Assembly: GCA_021820665.1 (NCBI GenBank)
Contig: JAKADK010000024.1
Span: 1 to 35,947 of the forward strand
Reading direction: 5' to 3'
From: Actinomycetes bacterium
GTDB lineage: Bacteria > Actinomycetota > Acidimicrobiia > Acidimicrobiales > RAAP-2
Length of the DNA stretch: 35,947 nt
Shown: in pieces, positions 23,413 to 30,564 of the stretch
Numbering within the stretch: the first letter of the stretch is position 1
How the letters are laid out: each line of letters begins with the position of its first letter
Notes under the pieces: generated by a model
Seen by the model: only the letters and a program-made list of their open reading frames with translations
Told to the model about the DNA's origin: nothing
Databases searched by the model: none
Made by a program: the position numbers and the translations under genes

Positions 23413-23832
23413 CTAACGGGAGCCGCCGACGATCCGTTCCTCTTCGATCGTCCCGTCCACGATCCGGTAGCTCCGGACGGTCGGGACCACATCTCGCAGG
23501 GAGACCAGGACGTAGTGCCACGTCGGATCGGGGGCCTGTGCGACGTCGGTCGGGGACGGGTAGGCATCGGTGTGGGTATGGGAATGGAACACCCCGATGA
23601 CGGCGAGCCCTTCCGCCTCGGCCGCCCGGTCGGCGCGCAGGTGCTCCTTGGGGTCCACGGTGTAGAGGCGGGCGGAAGCCGCCACGTTCTGCGTGGGCAC
23701 GCACGTCACCACGACCCCTCGCTCGTGGTCCCCGACCAGCAAGCCACACGCCTCGAGGGGTAGTCCTGTCAGGCAGTGAGCGACCATCTGGTCGCGTAGC
23801 GGCTCGGGGAGGTGCAGCATCTCGACGTCCAC
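23413..23832 (-). CDS. mec: JAMM/MPN+ metalloprotease Mec (CysO-cysteine peptidase)
   Basis: The 139-aa protein has the JAMM zinc site: Glu27 in LPLEACGLLVGD and the motif HSHTHTDAYPSPTD (His83, His85, Ser93, Asp96). In M. tuberculosis Mec+ releases cysteine from the CysO-cysteine adduct, regenerating CysO. GTG 23832 opens the frame; ATG 23820 (MLHLPEP) is an alternative. A 115-nt gap separates it from cysO downstream, on the same strand, and the three genes make a complete CysO pathway apart from the MoeZ-type activating enzyme, which is not in this window. Confidence 0.9.
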   Translation of the reverse strand: MDVEMLHLPEPLRDQMVAHCLTGLPLEACGLLVGDHERGVVVTCVPTQNVAASARLYTVDPKEHLRADRAAEAEGLAVIGVFHSHTHTDAYPSPTDVAQAPDPTWHYVLVSLRDVVPTVRSYRIVDGTIEEERIVGGSR

Positions 23833-24026
23833 GCTAGAGGATGCCGCAGCGTGCCGGGGCCGGACCGAGCGACGCGGCTGGGAGCATGTCAGCGAGAACA
23901 GCAGACGGCGACGCTGCGAGCTACCCGCTCACGGCCTCCCGACGCACGGCCGACCGACGTCCTGGGCCTGTCCTCGCACGGCCCTGCCGGCGCATGGGCA
24001 GCGCCGAGCGACTACCGTCCCGCTCG

Positions 24027-24578
24027 ATGGCAGCGAAACAGGCAGCGGGGGCGACGAAAGGGAAGGGAGCCCGCGGGCAAGGGCCGCGCCGGGACCCCAA
24101 CCGGCTCATCGCCTCCAATCGGCGGGCCCGCCACGACTACGACATCCTCGAGACGGTGGAGTGCGGCATCGTGTTGCAGGGTTCGGAGGTGAAGTCGCTC
24201 CGGGAGGGCCGGATCGCCCTCCAAGACGCCTACGCCCGCGTCATCGACGGCGAGATGTGGCTCTTCGGGGTGCATGTACCCCCGTACGTCCACGCCAGTG
24301 GGTTCGGGACCCACGATCCCGACCGCCGCCGCAAGCTCCTGTTGCACCGCCGGCAGATCGACGAGTGGATGGGACGCAGCCAACAGCAGGCGCTCACCCT
24401 CGTCCCCCTGTCGATCTACTTCCGCGACGGTCACGCCAAAGTCGACCTCGCCCTGGCGAAGGGCCGCCGGCGTTACGACAAGCGCCAGGCGATCGCCACC
24501 CGTGACGCCGGTCGGGAGGCGGCGCGAGAGGCGCGGGCGGCGATGAAGGGCAGGGACGGAGACAGGCGGTCGCGCTGA
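24027..24578 (+). CDS. smpB: SsrA-binding protein SmpB
   Basis: The 183-aa protein starts with a basic Ala/Gly-rich leader. It then has the family core: LIASNRRARHDYDILETVEC, GIVLQGSEVKSLREGRIALQ, DAYARVIDGEMWLFGVHVPP, RRRKLLLHRRQIDEWMG, LTLVPLSIYFRDGHAKVDLA and LAKGRRRYDKRQAIATRD. SmpB binds tmRNA and brings it to stalled ribosomes. ATG 24027 is preceded by TACCGT at 8 nt and no clear Shine-Dalgarno. The tmRNA gene follows directly, a common pairing. Confidence 0.95.
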   Translation: MAAKQAAGATKGKGARGQGPRRDPNRLIASNRRARHDYDILETVECGIVLQGSEVKSLREGRIALQDAYARVIDGEMWLFGVHVPPYVHASGFGTHDPDRRRKLLLHRRQIDEWMGRSQQQALTLVPLSIYFRDGHAKVDLALAKGRRRYDKRQAIATRDAGREAAREARAAMKGRDGDRRSR

Positions 24579-24604
24579 CCGATGGCCGCGGTAGCATGGG
24601 GACG

Positions 24605-24625
24605 CACCGGATGAAGGTCCCGGTG
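24605..24625 (+). terminator. Inverted repeat between smpB and ssrA
   Basis: CACCGG (24605-24610) and CCGGTG (24620-24625) flank a 9-nt loop. It could be a weak smpB terminator or a structure in the tmRNA precursor; there is no U-run. A -10-like TAGCAT lies at 24592-24597. Confidence 0.3.
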
Positions 24626-24636
24626 TGCCCAACAGA

Positions 24637-24984
24637 GGGGGTGACAGGCTTCGACTCTGGTCGTCGAGGTGAGAGAAGCGAGCCGTGGTCTCCGGAGCCA
24701 CGTTAAAGAGCCGGAACCAAAAACAAACGCCGAGCCTCAGCTCGCGATCGCTGCCTGAGAGTAGCGACGTCCGACCGGTCTCAGCCCTGCGGGCCGGATC
24801 CGGGCGACATCTAGTAGGGCTCACCTGACTGGTCGCACCGACAGGCCACCGGGGACACGCACGTCGGGTACGGGTCGCGATCGACGCTGGCGAAGATCGT
24901 GGCCCCGACAACCTTCCGCCAGCTGCGCTCGGAGAAGCCTCATCAAGAAGCCAGAGGACGCGGGTTCGATTCCCGCCACCTCCA
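24637..24984 (+). ncRNA. ssrA: Transfer-messenger RNA
   Basis: The 5' end GGGGGTGACAGGCTTCGAC and the 3' end with T-arm GCGGG TTCGATT CCCGC and CACCTCC pair as a tRNA-like acceptor (GGGGGUG with CACCUCC, one G-U). The discriminator is A and CCA is not encoded. The tag frame begins at GCC 24729 by alignment with the mycobacterial resume site and reads AEPQLAIAA with TGA at 24756-24758; a second stop, TAG, follows 3 nt later. The tag marks stalled peptides for proteolysis. It sits 58 nt after smpB. The exact ends are judged from pairing. Confidence 0.92.
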
Positions 24985-25128
24985 CGTGAGCTCATTGTTC
25001 GAGCCCGGACGCGGCAAGGTCAGCGATCTCCTGCCGGTCGGTAGGGGCGCGCCCTGCGGCGTCACCGGAGCGCGCCGGTCTCTGGAACGAGCCGACCCGT
25101 AGCTCAGCCTCGGGCGCACCGCCATTCG

Positions 25129-25146
25129 GGGGGGTAGGTACCCCGG
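25129..25146. terminator. Possible weak hairpin downstream of ssrA
   Basis: Around GGGGTAGGTACCCC a 5-bp stem with a 4-nt loop can form between ssrA and the convergent histidine kinase stop. No U-run follows. The rest of 24985-25168 shows no gene. Confidence 0.25.
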
Positions 25147-25168
25147 CGCGACGAGAGTCGCCGCCCGG

Positions 25169-26875
25169 TCACCCGCCGGGGTCACGGTCACCGCCGGTCA
25201 CCCTCGACCTTGCCGCGCTGTCCGACGGGGGAGATACCGTCGGCACCTCGACCACCACGGTAGCCCCACCCCCCGGAGTCTCCTCGATCCATGCCGTGCC
25301 ACCGTGGTCGGCCGCGATGCCGGCGACGATGGCCAGGCCGAGCCCGCTTCCACCAGTTTCCCGGGCGCGGGCCGGGTCACCCCGGTAGAAACGCTCAAAA
25401 ATCCGGGCCCGGTCGGCCGGAGCGATCCCCGGTCCGTGGTCGCTCACGATCAGCTGAGCGCGACCGGCCCCGGAACGCACGGTGACGGATAACACCGTGC
25501 CCGGCGGACTGTACTTGGCGGCGTTGTCGACGAGGTTGGCGCACAGGCGTACCAGTGCATCGCGGTCGGCTTCCACCCAGGCCTCGCCGGCGACCACCGT
25601 GAGCGGGTGGCCGGTGCAGAGAGCCTCCCAGTGGGCCCGTTCGGTGCTCACCAGACTGCCGAGATCGACGAGCTGGCGCCGCGTGGCACGGCCGATGCCG
25701 TCGTGTCGTGAGAGGAAAAGCAGGTCAGCGACCAATCGGGACATCCGCTCAGCCTGGGTCTGGATGTGGCCGAGAGACTCGTCGACGAGGCCCGGATCGG
25801 TCCCCGCCCCCATCCGTAACACCTGTGCCCCGCCGCGTATCGCCGTGATGGGAGTGCGCAGCTCGTGAGAGGCGTCGGCGAGGAAGCGACGCATGGTGGC
25901 CTCGCGCTCCGCCAGCTCCCCGACCAGCCGGTCTCGTTCGGAAAGGATCGCCTGGAGCCGGTCGACCATGGCATCGAAGGCGCTACCCAAGCGTCCCACC
26001 TCGTCGGGACTGTGGGGCAGATCGGCCCGCCGGTCGAGGTCGCCGGCGGCAACGGCGTCAGCGGTGAGAGCCACCGTACGCAGCGGGGCCAGGCCGGAGC
26101 GGAGCAGCGGGCGGGACAGCAGGCCGGCCAGGATCAAAGCCGCCAGCCCGGCGAGGACGGTGATCAATGCGACGACCCCGACGGCAGCGTCGTCGTCGGC
26201 GAGGTCGGTGACCAAGATGGCGGTGTCCGCGCCCACGGGCTGAGCGATGGCGAGCAGGTGGCGACCCTCGGCGTCGACGGCGACGTACCCGGAGTAGCGC
26301 TGAGCAGCCAACGCCGTCGCTGCGGAGGACGGCACGGTGAACGCGCGACTCGATCCGGTTGGCGCCGCCGTCGCGCAGGCCAGCATCTGCCCGTTCGATC
26401 CGACCACGGCGCTGGCGACACCGCGCTCGGCCAGCACCTGTGCCAACGCGGTGGCTCGGTCAGGGCCGAGGGTTGGCCCGCCCCGCCCCCTCCCACCCGG
26501 CCCTCCCATCAACGGACCGGGCGGAGGGCCGGACGCGAACGAGGGACATGACTTCGCCGCGCCCGTGGTCGTTCCACCCGACGCCGGCGCCCCTGGGCCC
26601 CCGGTGACGGAAGGAGGGGTAGCGGCGACCAGGAGCGCCAGCTCGGTACGGAGGCTCTGGGCGCTCCGCTGATAGAGCGCGTGACGCAGCACGAGTGCCT
26701 CCGTCACCCCCGTGGCGGTGAGCACGACCGCGAGGAGCGCGAGCAGGCCAGCCACCAGGCGGCGGCGCACCGTCAGGTGCCGACGTGCAGCCACGAGCCC
26801 CCGCGCCGCGGCCACGAGCCGTCGGCGTGCCGTCGGCTGCGCAGTTTTGCCCCGAGACTGACCCGACCCGAGCAT
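25169..26875 (-). CDS. Membrane sensor histidine kinase (HAMP-HisKA-HATPase)
   Basis: The 568-aa protein has TM1 (~40-62, LVAGLLALLAVVLTATGVTE), a ~165-residue extracytoplasmic region with a Gly/Pro-rich stretch (GPPPGPLMGGPGGRGRGGP) and two Cys, and TM2 (~231-254). It then has HAMP (~255-312), HisKA with FLADASHELRTPI (His337) and HATPase with LCANLVDNAAKYSPPG, DHGPGIAP and GGSGLGLAIVAGIA. It should autophosphorylate and pass phosphate to the OmpR-type regulator encoded 7 nt upstream. The signal is unknown. The Gly/Pro-rich sensor stretch echoes that of the DUF5666-like protein two genes upstream. Confidence 0.9.
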   Translation of the reverse strand: MLGSGQSRGKTAQPTARRRLVAAARGLVAARRHLTVRRRLVAGLLALLAVVLTATGVTEALVLRHALYQRSAQSLRTELALLVAATPPSVTGGPGAPASGGTTTGAAKSCPSFASGPPPGPLMGGPGGRGRGGPTLGPDRATALAQVLAERGVASAVVGSNGQMLACATAAPTGSSRAFTVPSSAATALAAQRYSGYVAVDAEGRHLLAIAQPVGADTAILVTDLADDDAAVGVVALITVLAGLAALILAGLLSRPLLRSGLAPLRTVALTADAVAAGDLDRRADLPHSPDEVGRLGSAFDAMVDRLQAILSERDRLVGELAEREATMRRFLADASHELRTPITAIRGGAQVLRMGAGTDPGLVDESLGHIQTQAERMSRLVADLLFLSRHDGIGRATRRQLVDLGSLVSTERAHWEALCTGHPLTVVAGEAWVEADRDALVRLCANLVDNAAKYSPPGTVLSVTVRSGAGRAQLIVSDHGPGIAPADRARIFERFYRGDPARARETGGSGLGLAIVAGIAADHGGTAWIEETPGGGATVVVEVPTVSPPSDSAARSRVTGGDRDPGG

Positions 26876-26882
26876 GGGCCGG

Positions 26883-27638
26883 TCAGGCGACCAGCCGGTA
26901 GCCGAGGCCGCGGACGGTCTGGATGTAGCTTCGTTCCGGGTCGAGCTTGTTGCGTAGGTAGCGGACGTACACGTCGACGACGTTGGCGTCGCCGTAGAAG
27001 CCGTGACCCCACACCTGGTCCAGGATGACGTCGCGGGTCAGGACCTGGCGGGGATGACGGAGGAACAGCTTGAAGAGGTCGTACTCGCGTCGGGAGAGCT
27101 CCACCGGCGTCCCGTTCTTGGCCACCGTCACGGCCCGCTCGTCCAGAACGAACGGCCCGGCGCACAGCAGGGAGGTCTGCTCGGGGAGCCGGCGGCGCAG
27201 CAACGCCCGGATCCTCGCTACCAGCTCCTCGAAGTCGAACGGCTTGATCATGTAGTCGTCGGCCCCCGATTCCAGCCCGACGACACGGTCCGGTACGGCG
27301 TCGGCCGCGGTGAGCATAAGGATCAGCAGCTCCCGGTCCCCGCGCAGCCTCCGGCACACCTCCACCCCGCCTATCCCGGGGAGCATCACGTCGAGCACCA
27401 CAAGATCGAATCGTTCCCTGGCGGCCCAGGCGAGCGCTTCGAACCCATCGGCGGCAAGCGTCACCTCGTAGCCGGCGTGGGTGAGTCCCATGCGCAGGAA
27501 ACTGGCGATAGACGGCTCGTCGTCGACCACCAGCACCCGCGGCGCCGGGCCGGCCCGGTAGAGGCCGGGCAAGTCGTCGGCGAGCCGCTCGGCGGTGGCT
27601 CGAGGGTCGATCCCGTGGGTGCCGCGTTCGCTTCGCAC
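26883..27638 (-). CDS. OmpR/PhoB-family response regulator
   Basis: The 251-aa protein has an N-terminal extension of ~33 residues, a receiver domain (VLVVDDEPSIASFLRMGL, phospho-acceptor Asp83 in LVVLDVMLPG, switch Thr in LMLTAAD, Lys in MIKPFDFEEL) and a C-terminal winged helix (VELSRREYDLFKLFLRHPRQ, NVVDVYVRYLRNKLD, IQTVRGLGYRLV). GTG 27638 is preceded by TAGGAC at 6 nt and no Shine-Dalgarno, a weak leaderless signature. It partners the downstream kinase and probably controls the upstream secreted-protein gene. Confidence 0.92.
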   Translation of the reverse strand: MRSERGTHGIDPRATAERLADDLPGLYRAGPAPRVLVVDDEPSIASFLRMGLTHAGYEVTLAADGFEALAWAARERFDLVVLDVMLPGIGGVEVCRRLRGDRELLILMLTAADAVPDRVVGLESGADDYMIKPFDFEELVARIRALLRRRLPEQTSLLCAGPFVLDERAVTVAKNGTPVELSRREYDLFKLFLRHPRQVLTRDVILDQVWGHGFYGDANVVDVYVRYLRNKLDPERSYIQTVRGLGYRLVA

Positions 27639-27730
27639 GTGGTGGTCCTACGGATTGGTGAGGTGACGGTGGCCTCGCGAAGCCTAGGGCCTACCGGCAC
27701 CTCGCCAACGGACAGGGGTTGCGGATGCCT

Positions 27731-28573
27731 TCAGCTCGCGCTCTTGGAAGAGGCCGGTGGGACCGGTGGGTCGTGGGGGGCTGGTGCCCGGCCCGGGGCC
27801 GGCGGAGCGGGGACGACGGAGACCACAACGGCATCGAGGCTCGTCACACCCGTCCGAGTCCCCTCGGCGACGACGACCGTCCCGTCGCTCACCACCGACG
27901 AAGTGACCTTCTGCCTGCCACGGTAGTAGGCGGTCGAGCCGGTGGTGTCGACGGTGAGCAGCTGGCCGTCGCGCCCGACCAAGGTGAGAAGACCGCCGCG
28001 ATCGGTAGTCACCCGTCCGACGAACGTTGGTTCCACGACAGTGATCCGGCTGGCATCGACGGTCCCGGAGGTGGGCGCCGGGGTCACCTTGGCTGAACCC
28101 GACGAGGACGGTGACACCGGCGGGGGGCCCGCTACCGCAACGACGTCGCCGACCTGCAGGTCGGCAAAGGTGATGGACGCCATCTCTTTGGTGTAGATCG
28201 TCGACGACGACGTGTCCACCGTCTCGGTGCCGTTGAAGGTGCGTAAGGTCAAGGTCGAGCCGCTGATCGCGGTAATGGTCCCTCTCCCGCCTGGACCACC
28301 GAGCGGACCCGGTCCGCCCATCGGGCCCGCGCCCATAGCTCCACCACCGCCGGTCGGAAGGGGCGGGGTCGGAGCCGGGGCGCTGCTGCGGGTCTGAGAC
28401 GTCAAGACAGTCGACGGTCCGGTGGCAGCGGCGGCAATCCCGGTGATGGAGGCGAAGCCTGCACCGGCGGCCACGCCACCGGCCAGAACGAGACGGGTGG
28501 TGCGAGACAACGACCGCCCCAGGCGTCGGGCGGGCCGATGGCTCGATGATCCTTCTGAAGGGAGTGAGTTCAT
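27731..28573 (-). CDS. Secreted DUF5666-like protein
   Basis: The 280-aa protein begins at ATG 28573; TACGCT lies 7 nt before it. RLVLAGGVAAGAGFASITGI and AAAAT form a signal peptide or anchor. A Gly/Pro/Met-rich linker (GAMGAGPMGGPGPLGGPGGR) follows, then beta-rich repeats: GTITAISGSTLTLRTFNGTE, FADLQVGDVVAVAG, VGRVTTDRGGLLTLVGRDGQ and VSDGTVVVAEG. The pattern of ~60-residue 'G.I..v.g..lt l' OB-like modules fits DUF5666 domains. The tail is Pro/Ala-rich. It is the first gene of a likely operon with the response regulator (92 nt downstream) and kinase. Confidence 0.7.
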   Translation of the reverse strand: MNSLPSEGSSSHRPARRLGRSLSRTTRLVLAGGVAAGAGFASITGIAAAATGPSTVLTSQTRSSAPAPTPPLPTGGGGAMGAGPMGGPGPLGGPGGRGTITAISGSTLTLRTFNGTETVDTSSSTIYTKEMASITFADLQVGDVVAVAGPPPVSPSSSGSAKVTPAPTSGTVDASRITVVEPTFVGRVTTDRGGLLTLVGRDGQLLTVDTTGSTAYYRGRQKVTSSVVSDGTVVVAEGTRTGVTSLDAVVVSVVPAPPAPGRAPAPHDPPVPPASSKSAS

Positions 28574-28619
28574 GGACCGCAGCGTACGGGCTCCGTCTGA
28601 GAAGGACCCATCGTTCACA

Positions 28620-28905
28620 TGAGAGTTCTCTGAGAACGCGCGACCAGTCCATCGAAGCCGGTACTGAGCCCGAGGACGATCGCGGCATGTCCGCGGGCAG
28701 CGGCCAGCTGTGCGAACTCGGTCGGCTCGCCGTCGTCATGGAGCAGCGCGACAAGGCCGACGAGTGGCATCGCTCCCTCGAACTCGGCGAACAGGACGCT
28801 GACCCGTAGCCGCTGCCGGCCCGAGAGCCCGCCGAGGCCGACGGCTGCCGCGACCACAAAGCTGTCGATCCCGAGCGGGACGACAAGCGCGATGACCCGT
28901 CACCA
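28620..28905 (-). pseudogene. Decayed MntP-like efflux-pump gene
   Basis: The minus strand reads VIALVVPLGIDSFVVAAAVG, LGGLSGRQRLRVSVLFAEFE and GAMPLVGLV, the first half of a MntP/TerC-like membrane protein (LxLGxDxFAV, then RLRxxLLFxxFExxMPLxG). It then jumps to DDGEPTEFAQLAAARGHAAI and VLGLSTGFDGL, resembling the start of the second half, and stops soon after. The middle helices are missing, the C-terminal half is lost, and an in-frame TGA sits just before the homology with no start codon. GTG 28857 opens only an 80-codon fragment. A deletion remnant is the best reading. Confidence 0.5.
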
Positions 28906-28914
28906 CATCGCTGA

Positions 28915-29550
28915 TTAGTGCGCCCGGGCTTCGGCGAACGCCCCGCGGCCTTCCTTGATCCCGTAGAAGACGATCACGTAGCCGGCCGCCGGGTCCGCCC
29001 ACCACCACCCCGCGCCGGCGTTCAGGATCAGGCCAACCAGGACAGCAGCGGCCAGGTACGCGTCGACAAGGGTCACCCGGCCCTCCGTGCGTAACACCGG
29101 GTTGTCCAGGACCTTCCCGGTGGCAGCCTTGCCGTAGGCCAGCACGAGCATGACGGCAAAGCTCGCCGCGGTCCAGGTGATCCCCAGGTAGCTGGGGCGA
29201 GGATGGTCGCCCACGGCGAGGAGGTAGCTGGCCTGGACCGCGACGTAGGCGGCGATGACGAAAAAGGACCAACCGATGCATCGCAGAGCCCGGCGTGTCC
29301 GCCCCGCCTGGGTGTCGGTGAGCTCCCAGATGACCACCGCGGAGGCGCCGATCTCGACGAGCGAGTCCAACCCGAAGCTGGCCAAGGCCACCGACGACGC
29401 CGCGACTGCTGCGACTGCCAGGACGACAACGCCGACAACGTTCCAGACCAGGGTGGCGTACTCGAGCCGCAGACCTCGTCGGAGGAGTCGCCGGCGCGCC
29501 GTCGGGTCGATGATGGCCACCCGACCAGTCTGCCCGTCGGGCGTCGACAT
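28915..29550 (-). CDS. CDF-like cation transporter, membrane domain only
   Basis: The 211-aa protein starts with a basic leader and LRLEYATLVWNVVGVVVLAV, AAVAASSVALASFGLDSLVE, IGASAVVIWEL, then further helices to GYVIVFYGIKEGRGAF. The SVAL.SFGLDSLVE segment matches the TM2 metal-site region of cation diffusion facilitators (Asp in FGLDS), and the end matches 'ADPxAGxVIxxYGxxEGR'. The cytoplasmic C-terminal metal-binding domain of classic CDF proteins is absent. The substrate is unknown. The decayed MntP-like gene lies directly downstream, so the pair may once have been metal-efflux genes. Confidence 0.75.
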   Translation of the reverse strand: MSTPDGQTGRVAIIDPTARRRLLRRGLRLEYATLVWNVVGVVVLAVAAVAASSVALASFGLDSLVEIGASAVVIWELTDTQAGRTRRALRCIGWSFFVIAAYVAVQASYLLAVGDHPRPSYLGITWTAASFAVMLVLAYGKAATGKVLDNPVLRTEGRVTLVDAYLAAAVLVGLILNAGAGWWWADPAAGYVIVFYGIKEGRGAFAEARAH

Positions 29551-29655
29551 GGTGGTCGGGTCGACCAGCTTGTGTGCCGGTACGGGGTCAGCCGGTTTGC
29601 ACCGGCAGGATCCGGTCCCGGCCGACGCCCGGCGAGATCGGTCAGCAGGCCGTTT

Positions 29656-30540
29656 TCACAGGCGGGCAGGCTCGATGGCGGCCAGGTCGCCCATGACGGG
29701 GCCGAACGTGTTCTCGAGCCACGACGCGGGATCGTCGCCCACGGGGCCGGTGACGAGGGTGGAGACACCGATCCGGGCCAGGGTCTGCGCGCCGGCCAGT
29801 ACCTCGCCGACCCCCGCCCCCGGCGGCAGGTCCCGGTAGCTGGCCGTCACCTCGATCTCGTTGGGGTCCCTCCCCACGTCGTCGCAGTGTCGGCGCAGGA
29901 CGTCGAGCTTGGCGGCGATCTCCTCCGGGCCGCCGAAGATGTTGCAGGCGTCGGCGTACCGGGCGACCAGCCGGAGCGTCTTGCGCTCGCCGCTTCCCCC
30001 GATGAGGATCCGGGGCCGGGGCCGGCTCACCGGTAGCGGACTGCACAGGGTCTCCGCCAGCCGATAGTGGCGGCCTTCGTAAGCCCCGTTGTCGTCACTC
30101 CACATCTGCAGGCATATCTGGATGGCTTCCTCGAGGCGTTCGAAGCGCTCGGCAAGGGGCGGGAACGGGACTCCCAGGCCAATGTGCTCGCGCTCGTACC
30201 AAGCGGCGCCGATACCGAGCTCGGCCCGGCCGACGGACAGCACGTCGAGGGTCGAGACGATCTTGGCCAGCAGGCCGGGGTGGCGGTAGGTGACTCCGGT
30301 CACCAGCATGCGGAGCCGGAGCCGCTCAGTGACCCCGGCTACGAAACCGAGCGCGGTGTACCCCTCCAGCATCGGATGCTCGGCCGGGGCCATCCGGTCC
30401 ATCTGGAAGTAATGGTCCATGAAGGACAGCGTGCGCACTCCGATCGCCTCGGCCCGGCCCGCCAGGTCTCTCACGCCGGTAGCGATCCGAGCGGGGCCAC
30501 CCGCCCAGTCGAAACGGTGAACGTGCAGGTCCAGATGCAC
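29656..30540 (-). CDS. LLM-class F420-dependent-type oxidoreductase
   Basis: The 294-aa TIM-barrel protein has AEAIGVRTLSFMDHYFQM, TERLRLRMLVTGVTYRHPGL, LAKIVSTLDVLSVGRAELGI, GAAWYEREHIGLGVPFPPLA, ERFERLEEAIQICLQMW and RPRILIGGSGERKTLRLVAR. This is the luciferase-like monooxygenase superfamily, subgroup of F420-dependent reductases and dehydrogenases. The substrate cannot be assigned. The GTG at 30540 follows TATAAT by exactly 6 nt with no Shine-Dalgarno. It lies 24 nt after the dienelactone-hydrolase-family gene on the same strand, so it may be transcribed both from its own promoter and by read-through. Confidence 0.88.
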   Translation of the reverse strand: MHLDLHVHRFDWAGGPARIATGVRDLAGRAEAIGVRTLSFMDHYFQMDRMAPAEHPMLEGYTALGFVAGVTERLRLRMLVTGVTYRHPGLLAKIVSTLDVLSVGRAELGIGAAWYEREHIGLGVPFPPLAERFERLEEAIQICLQMWSDDNGAYEGRHYRLAETLCSPLPVSRPRPRILIGGSGERKTLRLVARYADACNIFGGPEEIAAKLDVLRRHCDDVGRDPNEIEVTASYRDLPPGAGVGEVLAGAQTLARIGVSTLVTGPVGDDPASWLENTFGPVMGDLAAIEPARL

Positions 30541-30552
30541 CAGACGATTATA
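30541..30552 (-). promoter_or_regulatory. Perfect leaderless-type promoter of the LLM gene
   Basis: On the minus strand TATAAT (30552-30547) is followed by exactly six bases (CGTCTG) and the GTG start codon. A consensus -10 is striking in DNA this GC-rich. No -35 consensus is evident 17 nt upstream. Confidence 0.6.
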
Positions 30553-30564
30553 CCCGTCGCCCGC

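Noticed and set aside
25095-25120. GTAGCTCAG, a tRNA-like D-arm sequence after ssrA
   Set aside because: No anticodon arm, T-arm or acceptor stem can be completed around it.
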